A DNA stretch of 64,000 nt. Source: Cordilura impudica (taxonomy: Eukaryota; Arthropoda; Insecta; Diptera; Scathophagidae). Shown here one piece after another: positions 1 to 11,070 of the stretch. The first letter of the stretch is position 1. Each line of letters starts with the position of its first letter. The notes beneath the pieces are model-generated. The model searched no databases and was not told the DNA's origin. It saw only the letters and a list, made by a program, of their open reading frames with translations. The stretch covers positions 36,975,059 to 37,039,058 of the forward strand of contig OY821518.1 of NCBI GenBank assembly GCA_963682025.1, written 5' to 3'. Position numbers and translations under genes: made by a program.

Positions 1-385
1 TAATTAGTTTATTTTTTACCAATTTATTTACCAAAATCAATATATGTATATATTATGAAAAAGAACGTTTTTTGCATAATTTATATATATTAATTAATTT
101 ATATATGAATTTGCTAAATACCACTTAAATGTAAGATTTGGTTGTTATAACAAAATACAAGTACATATATTGTTTTTATTTCTTCTATCACATATCCAAA
201 TTGCAGAATATTCCAAGAGGATCACTCTTTGCAGTACATTTTAAATTAGTCCCGTATTGCCTCTGTACATGAAATTTTAATAATGATATGCAAAATACAC
301 TGCGGAACAAATTCAGGTTAGCAAAAGTTAGGTCGATTCTGAGAGGGAGGGGTGAAAATAGAGGCTAAATTAGAAGATCCGTATC
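1..385. other. intronic sequence, nothing recognised
   Basis: AT-rich DNA with no convincing gene, repeat end or RNA. Presumed upstream intron of the Bruno-type gene. Confidence 0.5.
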
Positions 386-703
386 GCGGCGTTTGTTTAT
401 GTTAGTTCGAATTTTTTTTTTTTAATTGAACTTCGAACTTTGCAGTCAAATGCCGATTTTCAGCATATTGTTTATATGGTATTTTGGCTATAACTCGTCA
501 ACTAATTGATATTTTTTCAATCTCTAAACAATTAAAATTTTTTAAAAAATTGATTTCGAAAATTTTTGCGGTGCTTATGAAGCAAAATGTTGGAAAAATT
601 ATTTTTTTTTTCATGGTTTTTGTAAACTAAGTCTTTTTTGCTTTCTGTTTGATCTATAATATGCTTCTCAGTTTCTTCAATAAATTTAATTTGAAAATAA
701 AAT
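386..703 (+). repeat. left long terminal inverted repeat
   Basis: Inverted partner of 2213-2559, with small gaps. The inner limit is near the shared AAGAAACTGAGAAGCATATT block (reverse orientation here). Confidence 0.8.
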
Positions 704-1207
704 GGACTTAGTCGATAATTTGCATTAAAAATCCCAAAACCATTAAATAAATAGCAATTTAGGTAGAAGTAATTAAAATGGGAAGTTCCAAGAATTAGGA
801 ATTAGTAAAACAACTTTTTTGTTTTCAACCACCGCACAAGTAGCGATTTTTTTTTTTATTTCGTACATGCGAACTAACTTCAAACATAAAGTTATGACTC
901 GAAACTCAGCCGAAGCTGATGTCTTTTAATTTTCGCTCGGTCGTGATAAAAATCGCTATTAATTTTTTTGGAACTTATTTCATTTTGTGAGTGATTTAAG
1001 TTAAGTGCATCTGTTTCATAAAAATAACAAAAAAAACATTGTATAATATATATTGTATTAAAAATGTCGGAACCAAAATGTAAAATGGACCAATATTTGT
1101 GGACGTTTCATAGCAAGTGATGAAAAATGTGGCAATGCGAGTGATTTTTTTTTTTTTGGAAGCCTATAAACAATATTTCTCGCAAGAGTTTGTCACTGAC
1201 GTAAACT

Positions 1208-1931
1208 ATGCCCCTAAAAAAGTTATATTGCTATTCAAATCTTGTGCAACGGAAAAGTGAAAAGAAGAAGGCTATGCCTTTTGGTATACCAATGATGTGG
1301 TTACACAACAGCCCGCATCAAGAAGAAAATTGCTATGGATGTATCAACTACCATAAAACTTTAAATAGAAGGAAAGCAAAGAATAAAACTTATGTAGCAG
1401 TGCCAAGTGTCCCGACATACGGAAACTAATGAGTCGTCAAATTTTTGACCAAGTTCTGACAGACCGAGAATTAAATGCATGGCTCACATTGAAAGCAGTC
1501 ATTAAAGGACTTTTGGATAAAGAACGCAAAGACAACTACAGGCAATCTGTTGCAAAGATGTTGGCAGCTTTCGATGAAATTGGGGTTAATATGTCGTACA
1601 AAATTCATCTCTTGCATCAGCATCTTGATCAACTCACTCAACAGTTGCCAACTGAATGTGATGAGCAAGGCGAACGTTATCACCAAACTGCGCTTCCATT
1701 TGAAATAAGGTAACTATAGAGTGTGCATATTTTGAATTCCTAGATTTTTCTAATATCTTTGTCAGAGTGCACAATTTAAACATGTTAACGATTGAAAACT
1801 ATTTTCGTTTCAGGTACAGAGGAAAGAAATCTCCAGATGAAATACTCGCTGAAATTTGTTGGTGGTATAAAAACACCTTTGAAAGGCGAAATTCCAGAAT
1901 ATCTATTGGACGAAATTATCGACCTTTCTGA
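1208..1931 (+). pseudogene. spliced remnant of an unclassified transposase-like protein
   Basis: Three coding pieces remain. The N-terminal block near 1274-1429 carries a P-F-G-I-P-M-M-W segment followed by a C-Y-G-C pair. A later block from 1429 reads through S-R-Q-I-F-D-Q-V-L to D-E-Q-G-E-R-Y-H-Q. The gene then crosses a 104-bp intron (GT at 1710, AG ending 1813) in phase. The last exon continues Y-R-G-K-K-S-P-D-E-I-L-A-E-I-C-W-W-Y-K and ends at a TGA at 1929-1931. The pattern I-P-M-x-W with C-Y-x-C, then E-Q-G-E-R-x-H-Q and an A-x-x-C-W end, matches a widespread uncharacterised invertebrate family as I remember it. The central domain is missing between the first two blocks, so it cannot be functional. 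Start codon uncertain. Confidence 0.65.
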
Positions 1932-2212
1932 TGATGATGACGATGACCAAGATATTAGAGAGAGCAGTGATGTTGATCCACAGCCGCCTGCTAAGCGGCA
2001 ACTGGCCAAATCATTAATTTAATTTATTTAATTTTTTTACTTAAAACTTTTTATAACTAACATTTCAAAAATATATTTTTTTCCATATTTTTATAATTTC
2101 TTTTTCAATGTTTCTTCAAAACCAACACTGAACAAAATTGGTACATAAAAAATGAGAAGTAAATTAATATTAAGCTGGAAAACGCAAGTTTTGTATTATG
2201 ATTGTTTTCTTT

Positions 2213-2559
2213 TCAAGCGAAATTTATTGAAGAAACTGAGAAGCATATTATAGATCAAATAGAAAGCAAAAAAAAACTTAGTTTTGTGGAAAATATTTTC
2301 AAAAAGCATGAAAAAAAAAAATTTTCCAAAATTTTGCTTTATAAGCACCACAAAAATTTTCTAAATCAATTCTTTAAAAAATTTTAATTGCTGCATTGGT
2401 CTCTTGCAATAATTTGGCTTTTACAGATTGAAAAAATATCAATTTGTCGACGAGTTGTAGCCAAAAAACCATACAAACAATATGCTGAAAATCGGGATTT
2501 GACTGCAAAGTTCGAAGGTCGATTAAAAAAAAATTCGAACTAACTTAAACAAACGCCGC
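2213..2559 (-). repeat. right long terminal inverted repeat
   Basis: Reverse-complement partner of 386-703, ending ...AACAAACGCCGC. The final C is shared with the CAC start of the neighbouring Transib. Confidence 0.8.
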
Positions 2560-3098
2560 ACTGTGGTCAATATTTTGAGATAGCGGCCAAAACTCCTTTG
2601 GTTTTTGTTCTCCGATTTTAAAGTTATTAGACTCATATGAAAGTAGACAGTAGTAGACCTTGGGAGCCAAAAAATTAGAACTTTATCTCAACCATTTCAC
2701 TGAGAACAGGGTGGTCCAAAATGGGCTTTTTCAGAATTTAGTAAATTTATGATATTTTTAGTTAATTTTTAAAGTTTAAATGATCATATTTTTTTTGTTT
2801 TTCAAGATTTTTGGACGAAATAAATTTTGTGTTGTAACTTAACTTATTTCCTATTACTGGTAAAGCTCTACTGTTTTCAGGACAATTAAAATTTTTTTTT
2901 TAAAAAAGGTCAAATTTCTCTGAAATTTCCTACTTCATAGAGCACAACTCCTGTGAGTCAAGCTGAGTCAAAACACAAATTTACTATTTTGTAGTCCTAA
3001 CTCTCCCCTACATTCCTATTTATACATGTCCATGCTTCGGGACTGCACTTTTTGAGCTACAGCAATTTTCCTGACCCAAGGTAAGATATTCGGTACAA

Positions 3099-3285
3099 AT
3101 GCACGTCATATTTTTTGAGAAGTTATTTGTAAGTGAAAGTGGCTATTATGCATATATTTTGATGGAATTTTGTACAAGAGTTCTTATTGACCCAAAAAAT
3201 AATTCTGTTGAAATTAGGAGAAGTTGGCCCATATTTGGACCTAGTCCACATAGAAGGGTGTATCAAAATTTTGACAAAAATGACA
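3099..3285 (+). repeat. possible old HINE/Helentron fragment
   Basis: Contains tattttgatggaattttg, then a 'ctgttgaaatt' step, then 'ggacctagtccacatag'. These are in the same order as the core of the HINE repeats at 49620, 60596 and 62445, but strongly diverged. It merges into the first unit of the 168-bp array. The open frame here is incidental. Confidence 0.35.
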
Positions 3286-3290
3286 ATAGA

Positions 3291-3937
3291 ACTCTCAAAT
3301 TATGTGGTATCTGGCAATTCATTTGGAAAAGGTAAAAAAGATTTTATTGCCATCTAATATTACACAACTTAAATACGTGAAAATTGCAAATAAATTTAAA
3401 ACCAATGGAAATAACTGGTAAAACCAAGTACCCTTTATATTATTGCCAGTACCTGTTAACTCTCAAATTATGTGGTATCTAGCAATTCATTTGGAAAAGG
3501 TAAAAAAGATTTTATTGCCATCTAATATTACACAACTTAAATACGTGAAAATTGCAAATAAATTTAAAACCAATGGAAATAACTGGTAAAACCAAGTACC
3601 CTTTATATTATTGCCAGTACCTGTTAACTCTCAAATTATGTGGTATCTAGCTATTCATTTGGAAAAGGTAAAAAAGATTTTATTGCCATCTAATATTACA
3701 CAACTTAAATACGTGAAAATTGCAAATAAATTTAAAACCAATGGAAATAACTGGTAAAACCAAGTACCCTTTATATTATTGCCAGTACCTGTTAACTCTC
3801 AAATTATGTGGTATCTAGCAATTCATTTGGAAAAGGTAAAAAAGATTTTATTGCCATCTAATATTACACAACTTAAATACGTGAAAATTGCAAATAAATT
3901 TAAAACCAATGGAAATAACTGGTAAAACCAACTACCT
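3291..3937 (+). repeat. 168-bp tandem repeat, ~3.9 copies
   Basis: Units start at 3291, 3459, 3627 and 3795, each with 'actctcaaattatgtggtat'. The spacing is exactly 168 bp. Units are nearly identical, differing at a few positions such as ctggcaa/ctagcaa/ctagcta. The last unit decays near 3930. Near-identity means recent amplification inside an otherwise old element. Confidence 0.95.
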
Positions 3938-4038
3938 GATATATTATGTTTCAAAGAGGTAAAAAAATCATGTTGAAACTTCGAGCAATAGTATATTAAT
4001 CCATGCATTCATTTTTTTTCTTCATTATTGTTTAAACA

Positions 4039-6065
4039 ATGGCTAAATTCAGTTATAGTGTTCTATCTGATATATATTTTGAACGGAAAGATGAAAACGA
4101 CATTATTTTATATATAATGAATAATCCATTCTTCAAAATATGCGATAAACAAGAAATTAAAATTCATAACTTAAAAATAAAAAACTTTTTATATACTTTA
4201 AGAAAACGGTACAATCAATGTTCCAGAAACAAGAAATTGTTTTACTCACGCAACCAAGAATGGCTAAGAAATAAACTTATTTTTAAAAAGCCATCAGTAA
4301 CTACCACGGAAACTGGAAAAGGTGGTCGACCAGCAAAGCCAATTGATAATTGTAGTGAAAGATCACGAAGACGCAAGCTTAAACATATCAATGAAGAAGT
4401 TTCTTGTAGCATCATAAAGGATTCATTTCTGCATCAAATTCAACCATCGAAAACTAAAAAGGGTAAAATTGCTATCATTGAAAAAATAGTGGAAGCAAGC
4501 CCCAGACGCACAAAAAGGATTTTAGAAAGTATGCCGACACCAACTGAAGAAAATAAATTTACTCCAGAAGAAGCATTTGCACTATTTTTGGATTTGAAAA
4601 TGACTAAAAACCAATATACAGAATTGCGGAAGCGAACCAATGAAAAAAATTGTGGAATTTTTCCATCATATCGAGATATAGTTTCTGCCAAAAAAGATTG
4701 CTTACCTTCACCAACTGCTATTAGTGTAACTTCAAGTTCAGCAGAAATAAAATTGCAGGATCTTCTTGAACACACTGCAGAACGATTATTATGCTGACTA
4801 TTTAAAGAAGTTTAAAAATTGCAGCATGACTTTAATTTCTAAATGGGGATGTGATGGGTCCTCTGGCCAAAAACAATACAAACAATGTAATGCGGAAAAT
4901 TCATCAGATGCCAATTTATTCATGATTTCTTTCGTTCCATTACGTTTAACAAAAACTTATATTGGTTCAGAGCCGTCAACTAGTAGAGCTGCAGAGATAG
5001 ATGTATAGAAGAATGAAATTCCCTCGTCAACAAAATTTTGTAGACCAATAAAGTTTGCTTACAAAAAGGAGACTCAAGATGTCATAGATGAAGAAGTTCG
5101 AAAAATAAATGATCAAATTAAAGAACTTCAACCACTAACATTTAAATTTGATGACCAAGACATTGAAGTAAATTTTAAAATGTGTCTCACAATGATTGAT
5201 GGAAAAGTTGCACAAGCTTTAACCAAAACAAAGTCATCGTCAAGCTGCATCATATGCCAAAAAACATCAAGTCAATTGAGCCAACCACCAACACAAGACG
5301 ATAGTTTTAATGAAGCATATGAATTTGGAATGTCACCTCTTCATGCCAGAATTCGTTTTATGGAGCATATTCTTAAATTGGGATACGATTTGGAATTTGG
5401 CCCGTTAGGCGAAACAGTGAGAAACAACAAAGAAAATTTGGAAAAAAAGAAAGCAAAAAAAAAAAAAGATATTCAAGAAAAACACCGTGAGATAGGCCTT
5501 ATAATTGACCAGCCAAAGCAAGGAGAAGGAAATTCTAATGATGGAAACACAGCAAGGAGATTTTTTTTCCGACCCAGAAACTGCAGCTTCTATAACTGGA
5601 GTAGATTATGATTTAATACGACGATTCCAAATCATATTACAAGTTATAGCATGTAGCAAAAAGATAGATGCAAAAAAATTTGGTCAGTATGCTAACGAGA
5701 CAGCAACCCTTTATAACCAAAAATATTCTTGGAGAAATATGCCAACCACAGTTCACAAAATTTTGTTCCATGGGGAACAAATAATTCAGCACAATATGCT
5801 TCCAATTGGAGATCTCTCAGAAGAAGCCCAAGAAAAAAGGAACAAAGACTACAGTTTATTTCGCGAGCACAATACAAGAAAAATTTCCAGATATTGTACT
5901 AATGAAGATCTTATTAATATTTTGTTGTGCACATCAGACCTATATATGTCCAGTATTCGACAAAAATTGAAATCAACCTCATTAGAGTTAGATGAAGAAG
6001 CTAAACAACTACTGCAAAATGAAAATCAAAGCTATTTGGAAGAAATTTTTACTAATATTGTTTAA
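4039..6065 (+). pseudogene. broken Transib transposase (RAG1-core relative)
   Basis: Starts M-A-K-F-S-Y-S-V-L-S. It carries the Transib landmarks in order: G-R-P-A-K-P with a basic stretch, W-G-C-D-G-S-S-G-Q-K-Q-Y-K-Q (first catalytic D), F-V-P-L-R-L, C-R-P-I-K, L-T-M-I-D-G-K-V (second D), C-I-I-C-Q zinc ligands, G-M-S-P-L-H-A-R-I-R, I-D-Q-P-K, N-x-G-N-T-A-R-R-F-F, V-H-K-I-L-F-H-G and L-S-E-E-A-Q-E-K-R-N-K (third acidic residue). The frame breaks near 4790 and near 5565, and a TAG at about 5006-5008 replaces the tryptophan codon seen in copy 2. Compared with the 11071-13092 copy the whole protein is represented, but it is dead. The enzyme would cut and paste DNA by a DDE mechanism. Confidence 0.85.
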
Positions 6066-6294
6066 TTAATACTAGTTTAAAGATTAATATTTGTTTCTAA
6101 TTTTAGTATAAATTTTTATTAATACATTTAAATAAAATATATGTACACTTTAAATCAATAATAAAAGTTTACTTAAAATTTTATCGATGTAGTGTTCTGT
6201 ATATAATATATCCAAATGGTATTGATATTGTTGGGAATTTCAGTGTTATTTTTCAGTTTAATCCTCACAAGAATTAGCTTTCTTCCAAAAAAAC

Positions 6295-6356
6295 CAACCT
6301 TTGGCCCCTGTGAATATTGAGACTAAATAAATGTCAGGGGCCAAATGTTGGCATTT
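6295..6356. repeat. small inverted repeat (hairpin)
   Basis: Arms ccaacctttggcccctg and caggggccaaatgttgg face each other across ~25 bp. It lies at the presumed right end of Transib copy 1. It may be the decayed terminus or a separate foldback. Confidence 0.5.
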
Positions 6357-6573
6357 TCTGACCAAAATTAAGTTTAGGAATAATAAATAAGTATTGGTTG
6401 TAAAATACGATTGAAGAAAATAAGAAATTAAAAAAAAAAATACCTATTTAAAATGTCAAAATATTCAACTTTTACATGAAAACTCAACAAAAAATTAAAA
6501 TGCATTTTTAACTCCAAATTACTTACGTTCCTATCAGTCGATTTTTACGTTTGAACACGCAAATTGAAGCTTA

Positions 6574-6693
6574 AAGTCCCTCCTACTGAACAAAATAAAT
6601 TGCGTAAAAAAAGGTATATTTGATCAAAATCGGCTGAAAACTGCCACAGTTACATCGATCACAAGCAATCGCGTTGTCCATTAATATTACAGA
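6574..6693 (-). repeat. old Helitron 5'-end fragment
   Basis: On the minus strand it reads tctgtaatattaatggac, then cgcgattgcttgtgatcgatg and an gattttgatcaaat step. This follows the 5' part of the better copies at 28570, 42935 and 58799, with many differences. Confidence 0.45.
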
Positions 6694-7332
6694 TAAAAAC
6701 AATTTAAATTAAATTTGCAAATATGTAATACATTTATTAGTTTTTAATGTTATGCATCTCAATAGAGTTACAAAGCCGCTGTGATGTATCCAAAATTTAC
6801 CAAATTTGCTTACTATCCTCGGATAGATTTTAAATAAAGAATTAATTGAAAAAAAATATAAAATTTTAATGTTACTTCTGAAACGATTTTTGCCATTCTT
6901 AAGAAAACTTTTATATAACTTTTAGCTACACAACGATTCGGTTGGAAAATATGAGGTCTCTTAGAAGCCTCAAAATCGTTTTTATGATTAACTACAAATA
7001 GGTGTGAATTTAAGCACACTTTATAGTATATGGTTCCATAGACACAGCAAACAGGTACCAAACAGATAGCAGAATTTTGGGTTCATTAAGATTTTTGTTA
7101 TGTTTTCTTATTAGCGAATATTTTATCACAAAATTATGTTAATATAAGCTAAATTACCATTACTTATATTTAAATTATTTCGATTTGCTTTCTCATTTAT
7201 CTCTGTGTATTGGCGATTCAGTTTTAAAGCATTACTAAGATTTGAAAATATTAAATTCTAACGAACGAAACATTCAACATTCAGAAATTTCAAAGATTAC
7301 TTTAAACCTTTCATTTATTCTCTCCATTACAG
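6694..7332 (+). other. intron sequence up to the Bruno-type exon
   Basis: No gene or repeat end recognised. The last ~35 bp form a pyrimidine-rich tract (tttcatttattctctccatt) ending in ACAG, a good 3' splice site for the exon at 7333. Confidence 0.6.
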
Positions 7333-7381
7333 ATGCACCATCCCATACAAATGAAACCGGCTGATAGTGAAAATCGAAATG
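7333..7381 (+). CDS. internal 49-nt exon of a Bruno/CELF RNA-binding protein gene
   Basis: The exon is bounded by ...CTCTCCATTACAG and GTAAGTTTC, both close to consensus. It translates in phase 0 as MHHPIQMKPADSENRN plus one base of the next codon. This string matches the conserved segment that follows RRM1 and the L-P-G tripeptide in CELF1/2-type proteins, linking RRM1 to RRM2. I recall that CELF genes have a 49-nt exon at exactly this place. The proteins bind U/GU-rich RNA elements and control splicing and translation; in flies the close members are aret (bruno) and bru2. The H-H-P and M-K-P choice fits CELF1/2-like rather than CELF3-6/bru3-like members, but I cannot choose the paralogue. 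The ATG is internal coding, not necessarily a start. No other exon of the gene was found in the window. Confidence 0.88.
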
Positions 7382-8827
7382 GTAAGTTTCTTTGTTTTCC
7401 TTTAACTTTGTTTTACGGTTTTCTGTTTGTTTTTTTTTTTTTTTTACAAAATACATTAATGGTTACATCATCAAGGTATATCTATCCATATCTTCTTCTA
7501 AGCACACATAGTCTGGTTACAACATGTACGGATGAAAACAAAAACAAAATTATAAAAGCCTTTTATAGTTTTGTGCATAGCTCCAAAACAGATTTGTTCT
7601 CTTGATGCTCCGAGAGGTAATCTTATAAAAAAAAAACATGTAAAACCACACTTATGATGTTTGAAATGAGAAGAAGCAGTAGTATGAAAACTTCAAATGC
7701 ATCAATACTTAGAAAATTGATAAAGAAGAAAACAATCATCAATAGCACTTTGTTAATCTATGGATGATTTGTATGGTTAGTTCTTTCAGAAATATTCAGT
7801 TAAGGGCACTACATTTTGCATAACGGCAAAGAAAAACTTCAAAAGTTCTTGAAGTATGAAAACTGAAGATAAATCTATTATTAATAATTTTGGTTCAGAT
7901 GATGGGTTTCATTCTTCAGACAATTTTATTTGGAAATATTTATGATACATATTGAAGTCATATCAAAAACAGTGCTAAATTTCGACCTCATCACGGAAAG
8001 CCACCGTTGGCCCCCACTTTAAATTTACACACCCAGATTTCTAGGAGCTTCAAAATGAATTGCCTTTAATTAATTTTCGCTGTATGCATATATTTTGCAA
8101 TCGTACAGCATGATTGCCTATTCTTTGATTACATATCACTACGAATAATACTACATATATTAAAAAATTTTCTATAGACATATTTGTGTGAATTACACAT
8201 ACGCAACATTTTCCCTACAAAACTTTGTTATTCGTATGGATGTTTGTGTTAACAATTTGTGTATTTCTACGTAAATGTGTTGTTGTTATGTGCGCCCGTT
8301 GTTCGATACTTCTACTTTACGCTACTCACAATAATTGCAAATCCATTTTAAAAGCCATTGGCATTGGGTATTTACAACCGAGATGAATGAATAGATAGGA
8401 AAAAAAAAGGGAAACCAAACTGCATAGAAGTTGATTCTGTAACTGCAATAAAGTATTAACTAGATTGTAATGATAATCTGAATACACGTTCGTACGTTCG
8501 AACCAAAATACAGATGTGTACTTCAAAAAAGCAGTACAGTTGTTGTTTATCACTAGACGAAGTCTCTTATTAAAGATTCAAAATTACATATTGTTATTTG
8601 GAGATGCGATGGAAGTAACACTATTTCATATGTCTTAAAGCTTAGTTTTGCATTACCTGAACAAGAGTAAAAGTTTCTGGGCCAACAATTAAGATTTAAG
8701 TATCGTGTAATTTCGTGGACCGTAAGCATTTACTTTTGCACAATTTTTAATACCTTTTTTCAAATATGAAAAAATAAAAATATGTATATTAATACGTACA
8801 GCTAAATCTTTCGATCCCTCTTTAAGA
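7382..8827 (+). other. start of downstream intron, nothing else recognised
   Basis: Begins GTAAGT and continues as AT-rich sequence without convincing exons or element ends. Short open frames here have no recognisable content. Confidence 0.5.
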
Positions 8828-9112
8828 AAAATGCGCTCATGGAGGAGTTTTAAATTTGCCACAGTTATAGCTCATATGGAGGAGAAGTGCAGAATGATGA
8901 AATATATGGATACTATGTGTTAAAAATATATTAAATTAAATAAAAAAAATATTTATAATAAATAATTTTAATATGGCCTAGAAGTATGCTAATCAATTCT
9001 AGCCAATTCACAATTCATTGCCAATGCATTTATTAATTATTGTTTCCAGAAAACTTACATTTTGATCACCCTGTCTTTAATTGTGAATTGCCTAAAATTT
9101 AGAAAAAATTGA
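8828..9112 (+). repeat. Helitron-associated repeat, copy a
   Basis: Runs from aatgcgctcatggaggag through 'tgccacagttatagctcatatgg', 'ttaaaaatatattaaattaaata', 'ggcctagaagtatgctaatc' and 'ttaattgtgaattgcctaaaa'. The same order of blocks recurs at 16535-16745 and 28058-28400. The 'gctaatcaatt...ccaattcacaatt' block is shared in reverse with the Helitron 3' halves. Confidence 0.7.
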
Positions 9113-9192
9113 ATGAAAATTTAAATTTGGCACAGTTATAGTTCATATATTGTATATACTTTCTGCTGTAAATCTAAGAAGCAAGATAAGGT

Positions 9193-9888
9193 AGAATATA
9201 TTTTCGTAGAGATCAAATCAAGCGGAAGGAAAATGCTTGCAGGGTGTGTATACAGGCCAAATAAAAATATTAGGTTCTCCAAGTTTCTTTATAAACTGGA
9301 GATCTTAACAGATGGATATAATGATATTATTATAGCTGAAGATTTTAATTCAAATATTATTAATGAATCGGCGCTTACTGACAGCATGATAACTTATGGA
9401 CTTGAACCTGTAAATCGTTACAATCCTACACACTACACCACCAATAGCAATATTCTGCTTGATATCTTCTTTGTCAGTGATTTGTCTAACGTGTTATTGT
9501 ATGATCAAATTTCAGCACCATGCTTTTCAAAACACGATTTGATCTTACTAACTTACAACTATCAAATTCAACAAGCTAATATGGTTTACTCATACCGTGA
9601 CTTCAAAAATTTAAACTACGCATTACTTTACTCAAACTTTTACCAAATTGACTGGGATTGTATTTACTGTATGACATCCGTTGATGATCAATTAACCTTT
9701 CTGCAGAACAATTTATTACTAGTTTTCGACGAAGCGGTACCTCAGAAAACTAAATCCAAAACAGTCAGTATTAAACCTTGGTTTACTACTACTATAAAAG
9801 ACTTGATCTATCGAAGGGATATTGCGTACTCCAGATGGAAGAGGTTTAAAACACCTGAACTGCAAAACGAATATCATACGGCTAGGAG
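9193..9888 (+). pseudogene. LINE apurinic-type endonuclease (EEP) fragment
   Basis: Reads V-E-Y-I-F-V-E-I-K-S-S-G-R-K-M-L-A-G-C-V-Y-R-P-N, the typical start of strand and loop in EEP endonucleases of non-LTR elements. It continues with A-E-D-F-N-S-N (canonical G-D-F-N; glycine and metal-site context altered), T-N-S-N-I-L-L-D-I-F-F-V-S and S-K-H-D-L-I-L (catalytic S-D-H changed to S-K-H-D). The linker follows to H-T-A-R-S. The first ~50-100 residues are missing. The open frame then runs a few codons into the hAT MITE. It would nick target DNA for target-primed reverse transcription, but this copy is inactive. Confidence 0.85.
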
Positions 9889-9997
9889 CAAGGTTCAGAA
9901 AATACACACATGAAACACACAATATTCTGTTCAAAAGCAGCCAACACATATCTTTATTTTCATATCAATTATGTGCGTTTCTAAATTTTCTACGGTG

Positions 9998-10037
9998 CAC
10001 TGTGGCTCAAATTTTGATTTCATTGGCCAAAAGTCAA
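9998..10037 (+). repeat. Transib copy 2 left terminal inverted repeat
   Basis: CACTGTGGCT... with the inner TTTCATTGGCCAAAA block. It pairs imperfectly with 13811-13845. Confidence 0.85.
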
Positions 10038-11070
10038 ATTTTTTTTGTCATCGATTTTTAAAATTTTTACTCCTTTTTGTAGCTTATATATCCAGATTAA
10101 GGTAGCCAAAAAATTAGGTTAAACTATTGATAATTGTGGGCGTGGCATGCTGTCAAACTCAACTGTTTTTTTTAATTCAGCAAAAGGTGTTTTTTTTTTG
10201 TTTTTTATCAAAAATAAATGGTTACTACTCGCAAGCTATCATCGATATTGGCCTGCGGTCTTTTTTATAATGTTAGTAGGATTATAGTCTTTAGTTTTTG
10301 TAAGTAGTCACAGTTCTAACGTTTGATATTAGGGGCGTTATGAAATATTTATGAAACCACTATATTTTTCTCAAATTTAAACTTTAGTGGAATAGAACTT
10401 CTAAAGGAAGTAAGGGAACAAGAAACGTATACCACCCGGAGAAAGGCGAATGTATCCTGTTTAACCCTATATATACTTTTGCACCCCCCACGAGCCCCCG
10501 GTAGAACACTTTTTTCATTTTAATGAAATTACTCTAAAAAAAATTACTCTAAAAAAAATTTTGTTTTTTTACTTTAGACTACGTAAAAGTAAAATAATTA
10601 AATAAAATACCTGCGAAAGGGTTTATTGGCTTTGTTTTGATCAGCAAAAAAATAAGTCATAAAATGATCACAATAGGTTCTACAGTAAACAAATGATCTC
10701 TTTCTTAATTTACCTGTTGTCAAATTTAAGGGTCAACCAAAGTCATAAACAATTTTATAAGTTTGTCAATAATCGCGGCACTAAACCACTAAAGATAAAA
10801 AACCACCCCATATTGGCGAGAAACTAATTAGTTTTACCTGATATTGAAGTCTGGATAACAAGTGCAGTTTTGTTCAATTTAAGTACTACCTGCTATGAAA
10901 TTAAAGATCAATGTGTGAATAACATGTACCTAAAAATGTATAAAATGACGATTCTATAAGGGATTACTCAATAATAAGTTAATACTTCAAGTGTACGGAC
11001 GTATATTCGCAAGTGATAAAAAGTGATAAAAAAAGTGATAACAGACGCAAATAAAAATATTGAGAAAAAT
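10038..11070 (+). other. Transib copy 2 5' untranslated region
   Basis: About 1 kb between the inverted repeat and the likely ATG. It contains the expected promoter region, but no box or splice site I would assert. A short duplicated 'ctctaaaaaaaatt' lies near 10535-10560. Confidence 0.6.

Larger units (their letters stand above)
386..2559 (+). mobile_element. internally deleted DNA transposon with long inverted ends
   Basis: Two long inverted repeats of roughly 320-350 bp face each other. The outer ends read GCGGCGTTTGTTTA on the left and its reverse complement on the right. Homology runs inward to a block that includes GATCTATAATATGCTTCTCA. Between them lies the spliced remnant of a transposase-like gene, far too short for an autonomous copy, so this is an internally deleted element. 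I cannot read a target-site duplication: the right end is immediately followed by the left end of the Transib at 2559, which appears to have landed on the last bases of this element. Superfamily not assigned. The encoded family resembles uncharacterised proteins that I recall from aphids and cnidarians. Confidence 0.75.
2559..6334 (+). mobile_element. degenerate Transib transposon (copy 1)
   Basis: The left end reads CACTGTGGTCAATATTTTGA, the same CACTGTGG start as the Transib at 9998. It is preceded by CGCCG, a plausible GC-rich 5-bp target. The interior encodes a broken Transib transposase (4039-6065). The right end is not clean: a block near 6290-6334 (aaaaccaacc, tttggcccct, aatattgag) looks like a diverged copy of the left end in reverse, but I see no second CGCCG. 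End coordinate approximate. Upstream of the gene it carries a 168-bp tandem repeat. Strand given is that of the transposase. Confidence 0.7.

Noticed and set aside
3099..3335. 78-residue open frame
   Set aside because: Lies over a HINE-like fragment and the first 168-bp unit. Later units do not preserve it.
6765..6785. aagccgctgtg as right end of Transib copy 1
   Set aside because: Inner sequence shows no similarity to the left end, and the following bases are not CGCCG.
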